A stretch of 15,119 nt of DNA from Candidatus Levybacteria bacterium RIFCSPLOWO2_01_FULL_42_15 (lineage in GTDB: Bacteria > Patescibacteriota > Microgenomatia > Levybacterales > UBA12049): NCBI GenBank assembly GCA_001784055.1, contig MFOZ01000043.1, positions 1-15,119 on the forward strand, in the 5' to 3' direction. Made by a program: the position numbers and the translations under genes. Every line of letters begins with the position of its first letter. Positions within the stretch are counted from its first letter, which is position 1. The notes beneath the pieces were generated by a model, which made no database searches, was not told the DNA's origin, and worked only from the letters and a program-made list of their open reading frames with translations. Shown here in pieces: positions 1 through 7,019 of this stretch.

Positions 1-954
1 TCCCTTATGTTTATTCATAAGGTAGGCCGCCTTCCTGTGGTAAATGAAGATGAAGAATTGGTTGGCATCCTTTCTAAAAGCGATATCTTTAGGGCGGTTG
101 TGGGGAACAAGCTTGAGCTTCAACAGAATGAGGAATACAATGATTGGCTCTCAAAACGGTATTACGGTACGGTTGATTGGAAAAACAGGCTTTCTCTTGA
201 GATGCCAGATCTTGTAAAGGTATTCCGCGCGAATAAAGTAAAAAGCATTATTGATATAGGGTGTGAATCAGGAGAGCATACAATCGCTCTTGCAAAACTG
301 GGATATACCGTGGTGGGGGTTGAGCGAAGCAGAGCCATGACAAGAAGAGCCAAGGAGAAGCTCGCTGTTCTCTCTCAACCGATTGCAGAGCGCATCCGAT
401 TTTACGGAGGAGAACTGGAAGATTTTATTGAAAAAGGGACATTTAAGGATCAGCCATTCCAGGCAGCGCTCTTTTTGGGCAATACCATTTCCCATAATCC
501 TCATAATTTTGAGGACGTGATTAAACAAACAGAAAAACTGCTTACGGGCGCAAAGGTGATGATTTTTCAAATTACTAACTTTGAAAAAATATTCAAAACT
601 CTTAATCGTTTAGTAAGTTTTAACGTGGTTTCCGCCGACTATGCGGCAAGTCAGTATGCAGAACATATCTTTTTGCAATACTACGATCCGTCAAGAGACG
701 GAGGGAAAACCATTCTTAAAACATTCGCCATTTTTGATTTTGACGGAAAGCAATGGGAGTTTTACGGATTACGAAGCGCTCTTTTTGCCTATGCCACCAA
801 GGAGCGCGTTACAAAAGCGTTGCACGCCGCAGGGTATAGAGATATCCAGTTTTATGGATCCGATTTTGACGGACGAAAATGGGACAGGCTTTTTAGAAAG
901 CCCTACCGGCCGCTTCAAAGCGATTGGCTTAATATTATCGCAAGAAAAGAGTAA
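1..954 (+). CDS. CBS-domain / SAM-dependent methyltransferase fusion, 5' end outside window
   Basis: The frame is open to the first base of the window and the first internal Met (position 7) lies inside a domain, so the gene is truncated at its 5' end. The first visible residues (HKVGRLPVVNEDEELVGILSK and after) are the last strand-helix unit of a CBS domain, a nucleotide-sensing module. From about residue 70 a class I SAM-dependent methyltransferase follows: motif I reads IIDIGCESGEHTIALAKLGY, followed by an acidic residue in VVGVERS that would hold the SAM ribose. The substrate cannot be read from the sequence. The next gene starts 3 bases after the stop, so the two are probably co-transcribed. 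A CBS module on a methyltransferase suggests control by an adenine nucleotide, which is inference. Family confidence is good; function is unknown. Confidence 0.75.
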   Translation, partial: SLMFIHKVGRLPVVNEDEELVGILSKSDIFRAVVGNKLELQQNEEYNDWLSKRYYGTVDWKNRLSLEMPDLVKVFRANKVKSIIDIGCESGEHTIALAKLGYTVVGVERSRAMTRRAKEKLAVLSQPIAERIRFYGGELEDFIEKGTFKDQPFQAALFLGNTISHNPHNFEDVIKQTEKLLTGAKVMIFQITNFEKIFKTLNRLVSFNVVSADYAASQYAEHIFLQYYDPSRDGGKTILKTFAIFDFDGKQWEFYGLRSALFAYATKERVTKALHAAGYRDIQFYGSDFDGRKWDRLFRKPYRPLQSDWLNIIARKE

Positions 955-957
955 GAC

Positions 958-1515
958 ATGAGACTTTTTGTTGCATTTTTAGTCATTTTTTCATTTCTTC
1001 TTGTAGCACCCTTTGTGGCAGCTCAATCAGAGCCTCTTTCTTCCCAGTCCGTCTCTCTTGCGCCTTCCAAGCTAGCAACTGAGGATTACGAACTTCCCTA
1101 CCCGGGTCTTCTTCCCGATAACCCTCTCTATTCTCTTAAAATGCTCAGAGATAGGATTGTAGAATTTTTGATTGCCGATCCTGCCAAAAGAACAGAGTTT
1201 TATATTTTGCAGGCGGATAAAAGATTGCAGGCCGGAGCATACCTTCTGACCAAAAGAACAAAGAAAGAACAACTTGCCGTTTCTACCATATCAAAAGGTC
1301 AAAACTATTTTGAGAAAGCGCTTGTTTCCCTTTCTTTCGCAGAGAAAGAAGGGAGGGACGTTAGGTATTTAATGAAAAAGATATCTTTTTCGCTCAATAA
1401 ACATGAGGAGGTTCTTGCGTCTCTTTTGGAGCGAATTCCCATTTCTTCTCGGGGAGAATTCACTATTCTTCAAGAACGCATAGCAAAGTTTAAGAACGCA
1501 TTTGGAAAGCTTTGA
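958..1515 (+). CDS. Secreted or lipid-anchored DUF5667-like protein
   Basis: The 185-residue product begins with a clear signal peptide: Lys/Arg-poor MRLF, a hydrophobic core to about residue 20, and a likely signal peptidase I site after VAA (residue 22). After a Ser/Pro-rich linker, residues 45-70 carry the block YPGLLPDNPLYSLKMLRDRI, typical of the DUF5667 family (proline-rich loop, then Leu-Tyr-Lys and an amphipathic helix). The rest is predicted helical and charged, with many Lys/Glu. It would act outside the membrane. No catalytic motif is visible and the family's role is unknown. The start is 3 bases after the methyltransferase stop, with a weak AAAGAG upstream, suggesting translational coupling. 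Confidence 0.75.
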   Translation: MRLFVAFLVIFSFLLVAPFVAAQSEPLSSQSVSLAPSKLATEDYELPYPGLLPDNPLYSLKMLRDRIVEFLIADPAKRTEFYILQADKRLQAGAYLLTKRTKKEQLAVSTISKGQNYFEKALVSLSFAEKEGRDVRYLMKKISFSLNKHEEVLASLLERIPISSRGEFTILQERIAKFKNAFGKL

Positions 1516-1654
1516 GCTCTTTTTGTATCCGGGATTTTTCACAAGACGTAACCATAAGAGAACATTTTGTACCCCTTGCTTATTTGTAAAAAGAGAAAAA
1601 CGCAAATCCGAGGCTGGAAATAAAGTTGACTTCTTTTGATATAGAAATTGCCAG

Positions 1655-1707
1655 TTGACAGGGTAGATATAGTGGTTTATTCTTGGTCTTGACACTAGTA
1701 GTAGTGA
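1655..1707 (+). promoter_or_regulatory. nrdR-nrdJ promoter with tandem NrdR-box-like sites
   Basis: A perfect -35 TTGACA (1655-1660) is followed after 17 bases by TATTCT (1678-1683). Two sites resemble the known NrdR box ACACTATATATAGTGT. The downstream one, ACACTAGTAGTAGTGA (1692-1707), keeps both arms almost intact. The upstream one, AGGGTAGATATAGTGG (1660-1675), keeps mainly the right arm. They are 32 bp apart, about three helical turns, the spacing usual for cooperative NrdR binding. One lies between -35 and -10 and the other at the expected transcription start, so bound NrdR would block the promoter. No Shine-Dalgarno sequence precedes nrdR. Confidence 0.7.
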
Positions 1708-1725
1708 TTTTGGCACTTTCCATTC

Positions 1726-2175
1726 ATGAAATGTCCATACTGCGATAGTCGCGATACAGAAGTTGTTGAAACAAGAGACAGCGAGGACTCGGAAACCATT
1801 AGAAGAAGAAGATCGTGTCTAAAGTGTGAGAAGCGTTTTACCACGTACGAGCGGATAGAAAACATACTTCTTATTGTGATTAAAAAAGATGGGAGACGAG
1901 AGCAGTTTGACCGCGATAAGCTCAAAACAGGACTTTTGAAAGCGTCGGAGAAGACAACGGTTTCTCTTGATGCAATTGAAAAACTTGTTGCCGAAGTAGA
2001 GCGGGAGTTGCGCGGAGCAGATTCGGTTGAGCTGGATAGCAAGAAAGTCGGGCAGCTTGCGGCAAGTAAATTAAAGAAGCTGGATAAAGTTGCCTACATA
2101 AGATTTTCAAGCGTGTTTCGCCGATTCGTAGACGTAGAGGATTTTGAAAAAGAAGTACAAAAACTTATTAAATAA
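1726..2175 (+). CDS. nrdR: Transcriptional repressor NrdR
   Basis: The 149-residue product has the two NrdR domains in order and is close to the family's usual length. The N-terminal zinc ribbon (residues 1-40) has CPYC and CLKC pairs and the conserved RRRRSCLKC and RFTTYER. An ATP-cone follows from about residue 45 (KKDGRREQFDRDKLKTGLLKA). NrdR senses ATP/dATP through the ATP-cone and represses ribonucleotide reductase genes by binding NrdR boxes. Two such boxes lie in its own promoter, so autoregulation of the nrdR-nrdJ unit is likely. The ATG at 1726 is the only start that keeps the zinc ribbon whole. The reductase gene begins 66 bases after the stop. Confidence 0.95.
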   Translation: MKCPYCDSRDTEVVETRDSEDSETIRRRRSCLKCEKRFTTYERIENILLIVIKKDGRREQFDRDKLKTGLLKASEKTTVSLDAIEKLVAEVERELRGADSVELDSKKVGQLAASKLKKLDKVAYIRFSSVFRRFVDVEDFEKEVQKLIK

Positions 2176-2236
2176 GCGTCTAGCAACTAGCGTTTAGCCT
2201 CTAGTTAAGAACTAACCGCTAGATGCTAATGGCTAA
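2176..2236 (+). repeat. CTAG/TAGC-rich imperfect repeat and dyad between nrdR and nrdJ
   Basis: The whole gap is built from short units of the type CTAGCAA, CTAGCG, TTTAGC and GCTAGA. It holds a dyad centred near 2207, with TAGTT and AACTA arms and outer TTAGC/GCTAA arms. It would form a hairpin in the leader of nrdJ. A similar string of CAGCRTTTAG units lies inside murD (13985-14017), suggesting a dispersed mini-repeat. No promoter or ribosome binding site is evident in it. Confidence 0.5.
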
Positions 2237-2241
2237 CTATT

Positions 2242-4695
2242 ATGCACCTTGACGGAATTCGACTCAAAGTATTTTTAGACAGATATTCTTTAAAAGATAA
2301 AGAGGGAAGTCCTGTGGAAAAAACTCCCGAGGAGATGTGGAGAAGGGTAGCAAAAGGCATTGCGAGTGTTGAAAAAAAGGAAGTGCGCAAGGGATGGGAA
2401 GAGAAATTTTATAGCGCCATGGAGGATTTCAAGTTTGTTCCCGGCGGAAGGGTGCTTGCGGGCGCGGGAACCGGATACGCGGTAACTTTTTACAATTGTT
2501 TTGTAATTCCTTCTCCTCCCGACTCCCGAGACGGCATTTTGGATAACCTCAAAGCCATGATTGAGATTATGGCCCGGGGCGGAGGGGTAGGGGTAAATAT
2601 CTCCTCACTAAGACCCCGCGGCGCGCGGGTGAAAAAAGTGAATGGATTTTCTTCTGGTCCCTGCAACTGGGCGGAGATGTACTCTTTAGCAACAAAAGAT
2701 ATTATCCAACAGGGCGGAAGTCGTCGAGGAGCGCTCATGCTCATGTTATGGGATTGGCATCCTGATATTGAAGAGTTTATCACGGTCAAACAGGACTTAA
2801 CGCGCATTAATGGCGCTAACCTTTCGGTATGTGTGTCGGATGTGTTTATGGATGCGGTTAAAAACGATAGGGATTGGGATTTGGTGTTTCCCGATATGGA
2901 TGATCCGCAGTACGATGAAAAATGGGATGGCGTGTTGGACCACTGGAAGAAGTTGGGTAAAAAGGTGAAAGTTTTCAAGACGGTAAAGGCGCGCTATCTA
3001 TGGGATCTTATTTGCACTGCCGCGTGGAGATCTGCCGAGCCCGGTTTGGTATTCATGGAGCGTTATAACAAATGGTACAACAATTGGTATTGGAATACCA
3101 TTAATTGCGTAAATCCTTGCGGTGAAGAGGGATTACCAAGCTGGGGGGTTTGCAATCTTGCCTCACTCAATCTATCTGCCTTTGTCAAAGCCCCTCCTTC
3201 GTCGGGACAAGGATACACTTTTGATAAGCCGGGCGAGCTTGATTATGAAGCATTAGCAGAGCACGCACGCATTGCGGTCAGGTTCCAAGATGACGTGGTT
3301 GACGCGGACAAATACGTGTATCCCCAGATTAAGCAAATGCAGCTTTTGGGAGAGCGAAGAATTGGGTTGGGGACATTAGGCCTTGCGGATGCTCTTATCA
3401 AAATGCACTTGCGTTATGGGTCGGAGGAATCACTTCCTGTAATTGATAAAATCTACAAAACCATACGGGATGCCGCCTATGATGAGTCGATTGCCATTTC
3501 CCGTGAAAAAGGAGCGTTTCCTAAGATGAACAGAGAAAAACATCTCCAAGGGTACTTTATTAAAAAGCTTCCGGAGGAAATTAAAAAGAAGATGAAAAAA
3601 CACGGGATCCGAAACTCTGTTCTTCTCCAGGCAGCCCCTACCGGCACAACGAGTCTTTTATCAGGAGCATCTTCCGGTGTTGAACCCGTGTATGAGTTTG
3701 AGTACACGCATAATGGACGGCTTGGAAAACAGGTTGTGTATCATTCTCTCTATGGCGAGTGGAAGAGAGTCTATCCCACAGAGAAGCGCCCTGATTACTT
3801 TGTTGCGGCAAATGATCTTACCCCGGAGGATCACGTCAAGATACAGGCGGTGGTACAAAAATACGTGGACGCTTCTATTTCTAAAACCGTTAATGCACCC
3901 AATGCCCACACGGTTGAGGACGTGAAGAAATTATATATGATGGCATATGATGAAGGCTGCAAAGGCATTACGTATATGCGGGACGGATCGCGCCTGGGAG
4001 TGTTGCAGAGAGTTGAAGAGAAAAAAGAGGAGAAAAAAGATGAGACGGTAGAAACTCCATTCCTTCCACGTCCATTAGTAGTGCAGGGAGCAACCTATAT
4101 GTCTGAAAGCCCGGTTGGCAGAACCTATATCACCATTAACCATCATGAGGGAAAGCCGTTTGAGGTATTTATTACCAATGGAAAATCAGGATCCGATGTT
4201 GCCGCCATGGCAGATGCGTTGGGACGGATGATGTCAATTTTTCTTCGCCTCAATAGTCCCGTTCCCGCGCGGGAGCGCATGAGAAAAATTGTTTCTGAAT
4301 TGAGCGGCTTGGGAGGATCCCGAAGCGTTGGATTCGGAGAAAACAAAGTGCGTTCTCTTCCAGACGCAGTTTCTAAGGTTATTGCCAGGTACTGCGGATT
4401 TCGGGTAAACGGTATTGTGGAGGATACTCTTCCTGCGCAGGTGCTTGATACGCAAAATGGGAAGGTAGCTAATGGGGTGAATAATGGATATACGCAACAG
4501 AAAACGCCTGAGGTGGCTTCGTCGATGGCTAGCGTGAAAGATGAAAAAACTCTTATTCAGCAGTTAACGATTGAGGGAGCGTCTATGTCTTCCACGACAA
4601 ATCTGTTTGATATCTGTCCGGAGTGTGGAGGCGGGAGCCTTGCATACGAAGAGGGCTGCCAAAAATGTTATAGTTGCGGATACTCCGCGTGTTAA
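2242..4695 (+). CDS. nrdJ: Class II (adenosylcobalamin-dependent) ribonucleoside reductase
   Basis: The 817-residue enzyme would reduce ribonucleotides to deoxyribonucleotides using an adenosylcobalamin radical. It has the family's active site: Cys86 (YNCF), the radical cysteine in NPCGE (Asn291, Cys293, Glu295), and Cys304 in GVCNLASLN as partner of the reducible disulfide. The same 11-residue spacing is known in bacterial NrdJ. The phosphate loop APTGTTSLLSGASSG is at about 465-479. A TSCPD-type domain follows (about 625-720), then a C-terminal zinc ribbon with a redox tail (Cys792, 795, 806, 809, 812, 817), Cys817 being the last residue. No N-terminal ATP-cone is present, so dATP feedback may rest on NrdR. 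A B12 riboswitch and an adenosyltransferase gene lie just downstream. The ATG at 2242 has no clear Shine-Dalgarno. Confidence 0.95.
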   Translation: MHLDGIRLKVFLDRYSLKDKEGSPVEKTPEEMWRRVAKGIASVEKKEVRKGWEEKFYSAMEDFKFVPGGRVLAGAGTGYAVTFYNCFVIPSPPDSRDGILDNLKAMIEIMARGGGVGVNISSLRPRGARVKKVNGFSSGPCNWAEMYSLATKDIIQQGGSRRGALMLMLWDWHPDIEEFITVKQDLTRINGANLSVCVSDVFMDAVKNDRDWDLVFPDMDDPQYDEKWDGVLDHWKKLGKKVKVFKTVKARYLWDLICTAAWRSAEPGLVFMERYNKWYNNWYWNTINCVNPCGEEGLPSWGVCNLASLNLSAFVKAPPSSGQGYTFDKPGELDYEALAEHARIAVRFQDDVVDADKYVYPQIKQMQLLGERRIGLGTLGLADALIKMHLRYGSEESLPVIDKIYKTIRDAAYDESIAISREKGAFPKMNREKHLQGYFIKKLPEEIKKKMKKHGIRNSVLLQAAPTGTTSLLSGASSGVEPVYEFEYTHNGRLGKQVVYHSLYGEWKRVYPTEKRPDYFVAANDLTPEDHVKIQAVVQKYVDASISKTVNAPNAHTVEDVKKLYMMAYDEGCKGITYMRDGSRLGVLQRVEEKKEEKKDETVETPFLPRPLVVQGATYMSESPVGRTYITINHHEGKPFEVFITNGKSGSDVAAMADALGRMMSIFLRLNSPVPARERMRKIVSELSGLGGSRSVGFGENKVRSLPDAVSKVIARYCGFRVNGIVEDTLPAQVLDTQNGKVANGVNNGYTQQKTPEVASSMASVKDEKTLIQQLTIEGASMSSTTNLFDICPECGGGSLAYEEGCQKCYSCGYSAC

Positions 4696-4710
4696 AAGAG
4701 TTTTCTTTTT

Positions 4711-4736
4711 GTCATCCTGAATTTATTTCAGGATCT
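4711..4736 (+). repeat. Short palindromic intergenic repeat (GTCATCCTGAA type) after nrdJ
   Basis: ATCCTGAA (4714-4721) and TTCAGGAT (4727-4734) form an 8-bp hairpin with a 5-base loop. The same GTCATCCTGAA element recurs, longer, at 11981-12078. It could end the nrdJ transcript, but no U tract follows the stem, so it is called a repeat rather than a terminator. Confidence 0.55.
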
Positions 4737-4751
4737 TAAAAGTTAGTGTAT

Positions 4752-4873
4752 ATTTGGTAATCACGGTGGAAGTCCGTGGCACTGCCGGTACTGTTACAGC
4801 CAGAAAACAATATATACATAATTTCCCCGAGCAGGGATCAAAATTTATCCTTCTCGGGTGAGGAGGATTTTTT
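4752..4873 (+). promoter_or_regulatory. Cobalamin riboswitch with switching hairpins
   Basis: The core matches the cobalamin aptamer: GGTGGAAGTCC (4765-4775), CACTGCCGGTACTGT (4780-4794) and GCCAGAA (4799-4805). Two hairpins follow and share one strand. Hairpin A pairs CCCGAG (4826-4831) and AGGGAT (4833-4838) with ATCCTT and CTCGGG (4847-4858). Hairpin B pairs ATCCTTCTC (4847-4855) with GAGGAGGAT (4860-4868) around a GGGT loop and runs into six T. Hairpin B would act as an intrinsic terminator and would also hide the GAGGAGGA ribosome binding site of the next gene. Cofactor excess would thus shut off the adenosyltransferase. The switching direction is inferred. Confidence 0.85.
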
Positions 4874-5446
4874 ATGGTTCGGCAAGCTCACCACAACGTT
4901 AAAATCTATACCAAAACAGGAGACAAGGGGGAAACGTCGCTTTTTGGTGGGCAAAGAGTTTCAAAGTCCGATGTTCGAGTAGAGTCTTACGGGACAATTG
5001 ATGAGTTAAATAGTGCTATTGGAATAGTTTTGTCAGTAACAAACAATAAGCAAAAAACAATAAGAAAAGAATTGATAAAAATCCAAAATGATTTGTTTGA
5101 GATTGGTTCGGCATTAGCAAATCCGACCTCAAAATCGATAAGAGATTTAGAAAAACGAGTGGGGGAATTTGAAAAACTTATTGACGAATTAACTTCAAGC
5201 GTACCACCGCTTCAAAACTTTATTCTTCCCGGAGGGGGGAGGGGAGGATCACTTCTTCATTTTGCACGCACCGTGTGTAGGAGAGCAGAGCGGTGGACCG
5301 TTGCATTGTCCAAGAAAGAAAAGGTCGATACAAATATCCTCATATATCTTAATCGGCTCTCTGACCTTCTGTTCACCATGGCGCGGTATGTAAATTGGAA
5401 AGAGAAGAAGAAAGAAGCCCTTTGGAGAAAACCTCTCAAAGTATGA
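4874..5446 (+). CDS. PduO-type cob(I)yrinic acid a,c-diamide adenosyltransferase
   Basis: The 190-residue protein transfers the adenosyl group of ATP to reduced corrinoid, making adenosylcobalamin. PduO-family motifs are visible: KIYTKTGDKGETSLFGG (residues 10-26, ATP binding), ESYGTIDELNSAIG (37-50), an LPGG...LLHFAR stretch (118-132), RRAER (136-140) and IYLNRLSDLLF (157-167) with its Arg and Asp. Most PduO proteins read LPGGS; here the loop is lengthened to LPGGGRGGS. The family usually starts near KIYTKTG, so the first eight residues look like an add-on. Their DNA resembles the TTCGGCAAGCTCACCAC mini-repeat common between bacterial genes. The strong GAGGAGGA at 4860 supports the ATG at 4874. 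Being under a B12 riboswitch and next to nrdJ, its job is most likely to serve that reductase. Confidence 0.93.
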   Translation: MVRQAHHNVKIYTKTGDKGETSLFGGQRVSKSDVRVESYGTIDELNSAIGIVLSVTNNKQKTIRKELIKIQNDLFEIGSALANPTSKSIRDLEKRVGEFEKLIDELTSSVPPLQNFILPGGGRGGSLLHFARTVCRRAERWTVALSKKEKVDTNILIYLNRLSDLLFTMARYVNWKEKKKEALWRKPLKV

Positions 5447-5458
5447 TGCTACGTAGCA
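5447..5458. repeat. Perfect 12-bp palindrome directly after the adenosyltransferase stop
   Basis: TGCTACGTAGCA directly follows the TGA of the adenosyltransferase gene. It could be a protein-binding site or a very small RNA hairpin. No T tract follows, so it is not a good terminator. Nothing else is recognisable in the 56-base gap to the next gene. Confidence 0.3.
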
Positions 5459-5502
5459 CTGGAGTATATGAAAAACGGGATTAAACATAAAACATTTTAG
5501 AT

Positions 5503-6633
5503 ATGGGAGTTGCGTTTCAAGAAAGAGGGATTGCTCATCGAGAAATGGGAAGACCAATCGTTCAATACGATACCATGTTTGACGCGGTAAAATACCAAGC
5601 GTTGTTAGAGCTTGATAATACGTATCAGGATAAAAAAGAAGCCCTCAACGCATCTGTTTCGTTTAATCTGCGAACTGCTCTTTCGGAACGATTTCATACG
5701 GGCATTAGTACTCGTGTTGATCTTATTGAGGATCATGTCATGAAATCACTTCATACACGAGAACCTCTTCTTGAGATGTTTGAGCGGGGAAGAAAATATC
5801 GTGCTGCTCACGGATCCTCTCTCTCTGATCAGGCGCGCGAAACAGCAGAGGTTATAGGATTCGCAAAAATCCAAAAGCTTCTTTGCGATCCCCATACGAG
5901 GGCTGGAACCATGGTTCTCTCAATATCTCCCCCAGGGAATGAGGGAAGCATTTATACCCATAATTTCTATGATATCTTTACGTTAAAAGAAAAAGGTGGG
6001 GTTGAGGTTAGCCGTTACAGCAGCGCGTTGGGCGCAAAAGAGGCTCTCAAAAAGATACAGCAGCTTTACCCTTTTTATGATCTTTCTGAACAAGCGAGCG
6101 ATGTTTCGTTTTTGGCAAATCCCATTAGAATCTCACCCGAGCGGGAAGTAAAGAGCGCGAAGGACGTTCATAGATTTCTTCACAAAGAACACGCGTATAT
6201 GGATCAAGAAGCGTTTGAGGAAATTGTACAACTGTGTCTTCCGTATATTCACCATTACCTATCAATACTTTCCCAGAACCCTTTTGATAGAGAGAAGATT
6301 GGAAAGGCGTTTGACGCGCTTCTCAATAAGGCGGATGAGGTTGCGGGGTTAGGCTCCAGACGACCATCGTTTGTTTTCAACGAAACATTCCCTGATGAAT
6401 TTACACGCCTTGAAAGCCAAAGGGTTCGCGAAGTTGCCACAGGATGCGGAAGATCGGTAGGATCGCAGGGAAGCTTTAGCGTTGTTGAGTTCGGCGAATC
6501 ATCCGATGATTACGGAGAGCGTTCGTTTCCCTGTCCATCGTGCGGAAGAAAAAATCTGCGCCCGTACAACAAGATGCTATCTCGCTGTCAAAACCGGGAG
6601 TGCCCTAACCCTACCGCGGTTGCGTGCGGATAG
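5503..6633 (+). CDS. Unknown protein with C-terminal zinc ribbon, upstream of TraG/VirB4-like ATPase
   Basis: The 376-residue product matches no family I recognise. It has no signal peptide or membrane segment. Residues 1-330 are predicted mostly helical with mixed charge (for example SARDQARETAEVIGF-like helices near 110). The C-terminus is a compact zinc ribbon, Cys344-x2-Cys347 and Cys362-x4-Cys367, with one more Cys at 375. Such a ribbon may bind nucleic acid or a protein partner. It ends close to or overlapping the next gene, which runs straight into an ATPase of the conjugation type, so a role in the same DNA or protein transport process is inferred from context only. The ATG at 5503 lacks a clear ribosome binding site; an in-frame ATG at 5545 is an alternative start. 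Confidence 0.6.
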   Translation: MGVAFQERGIAHREMGRPIVQYDTMFDAVKYQALLELDNTYQDKKEALNASVSFNLRTALSERFHTGISTRVDLIEDHVMKSLHTREPLLEMFERGRKYRAAHGSSLSDQARETAEVIGFAKIQKLLCDPHTRAGTMVLSISPPGNEGSIYTHNFYDIFTLKEKGGVEVSRYSSALGAKEALKKIQQLYPFYDLSEQASDVSFLANPIRISPEREVKSAKDVHRFLHKEHAYMDQEAFEEIVQLCLPYIHHYLSILSQNPFDREKIGKAFDALLNKADEVAGLGSRRPSFVFNETFPDEFTRLESQRVREVATGCGRSVGSQGSFSVVEFGESSDDYGERSFPCPSCGRKNLRPYNKMLSRCQNRECPNPTAVACG

Positions 6634-6659
6634 ACGACAGTGTTATGATGAGGGGAGCT

Positions 6660-7019
6660 ATGAACGACCCTATTTCATCGACCCAAAAAGAGCGGCTAGG
6701 AATTGGAGAACTTCCTATTCCTTCTGATTCAGCGCCAGATGTCCCTCCCGAGATAAAAGAGCTTGGAGTGGAGGGTAGACATGAAACCCAAAGCCCGATC
6801 TTAACAGACGCAAAAGCGGCAGAGGCAGGAATTGAGCTTGCCAAAGAATCAACACAGCATTCAACTACTCCTTCCGGACTGGTAATTCTTCCTCAAGGTT
6901 CAATCAAAGCATCAGTTATCCTCAAAGCGCATAAGAAAGTGACCGAATCCATTGTATGGCTGGCAACGCTTATTCTTAAGCAATTTAAACGAATGGAGCC
7001 TTCCCAAAAGGGTGTGTAG
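6660..7019 (+). CDS. Small unknown protein in the ATPase operon
   Basis: Read from the ATG at 6660 this is 119 residues. The frame is open further upstream, with ATGs at 6645 and 6648 and a GTG at 6624 that would overlap the previous gene. The 6660 start is preceded by AGGGGAG, though with very short spacing. The first 75 residues are Pro/Glu/Ser-rich and look disordered. The last 45 (from LVILPQGSIKASV) are more hydrophobic, ending in a basic amphipathic helix (IVWLATLILKQFKRM) that could lie on a membrane. I recognise no family. Its stop TAG overlaps the GTG start of the ATPase by one base (TAGTG), which indicates translational coupling. It is probably a small partner of that ATPase. Confidence 0.55.
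   Translation: MNDPISSTQKERLGIGELPIPSDSAPDVPPEIKELGVEGRHETQSPILTDAKAAEAGIELAKESTQHSTTPSGLVILPQGSIKASVILKAHKKVTESIVWLATLILKQFKRMEPSQKGV

Noticed and set aside
641..961. 106-residue frame inside the methyltransferase gene
   Set aside because: Out-of-frame shadow of a gene with clear domain motifs.
1626..1650. Second promoter starting with TTGACT upstream of nrdR
   Set aside because: No acceptable -10 at 16-18 bases; the TTGACA at 1655 with TATTCT is better and fits the NrdR boxes.
4776..4982. 68-residue reading frame across the riboswitch and the start of the adenosyltransferase
   Set aside because: It overlaps the aptamer and the real gene in another frame and has no family-like content.
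6624..6659. GTG start at 6624 for the small gene before the ATPase
   Set aside because: It overlaps the previous gene and has no ribosome binding site; the ATG at 6660 follows AGGGGAG, though the choice remains uncertain.
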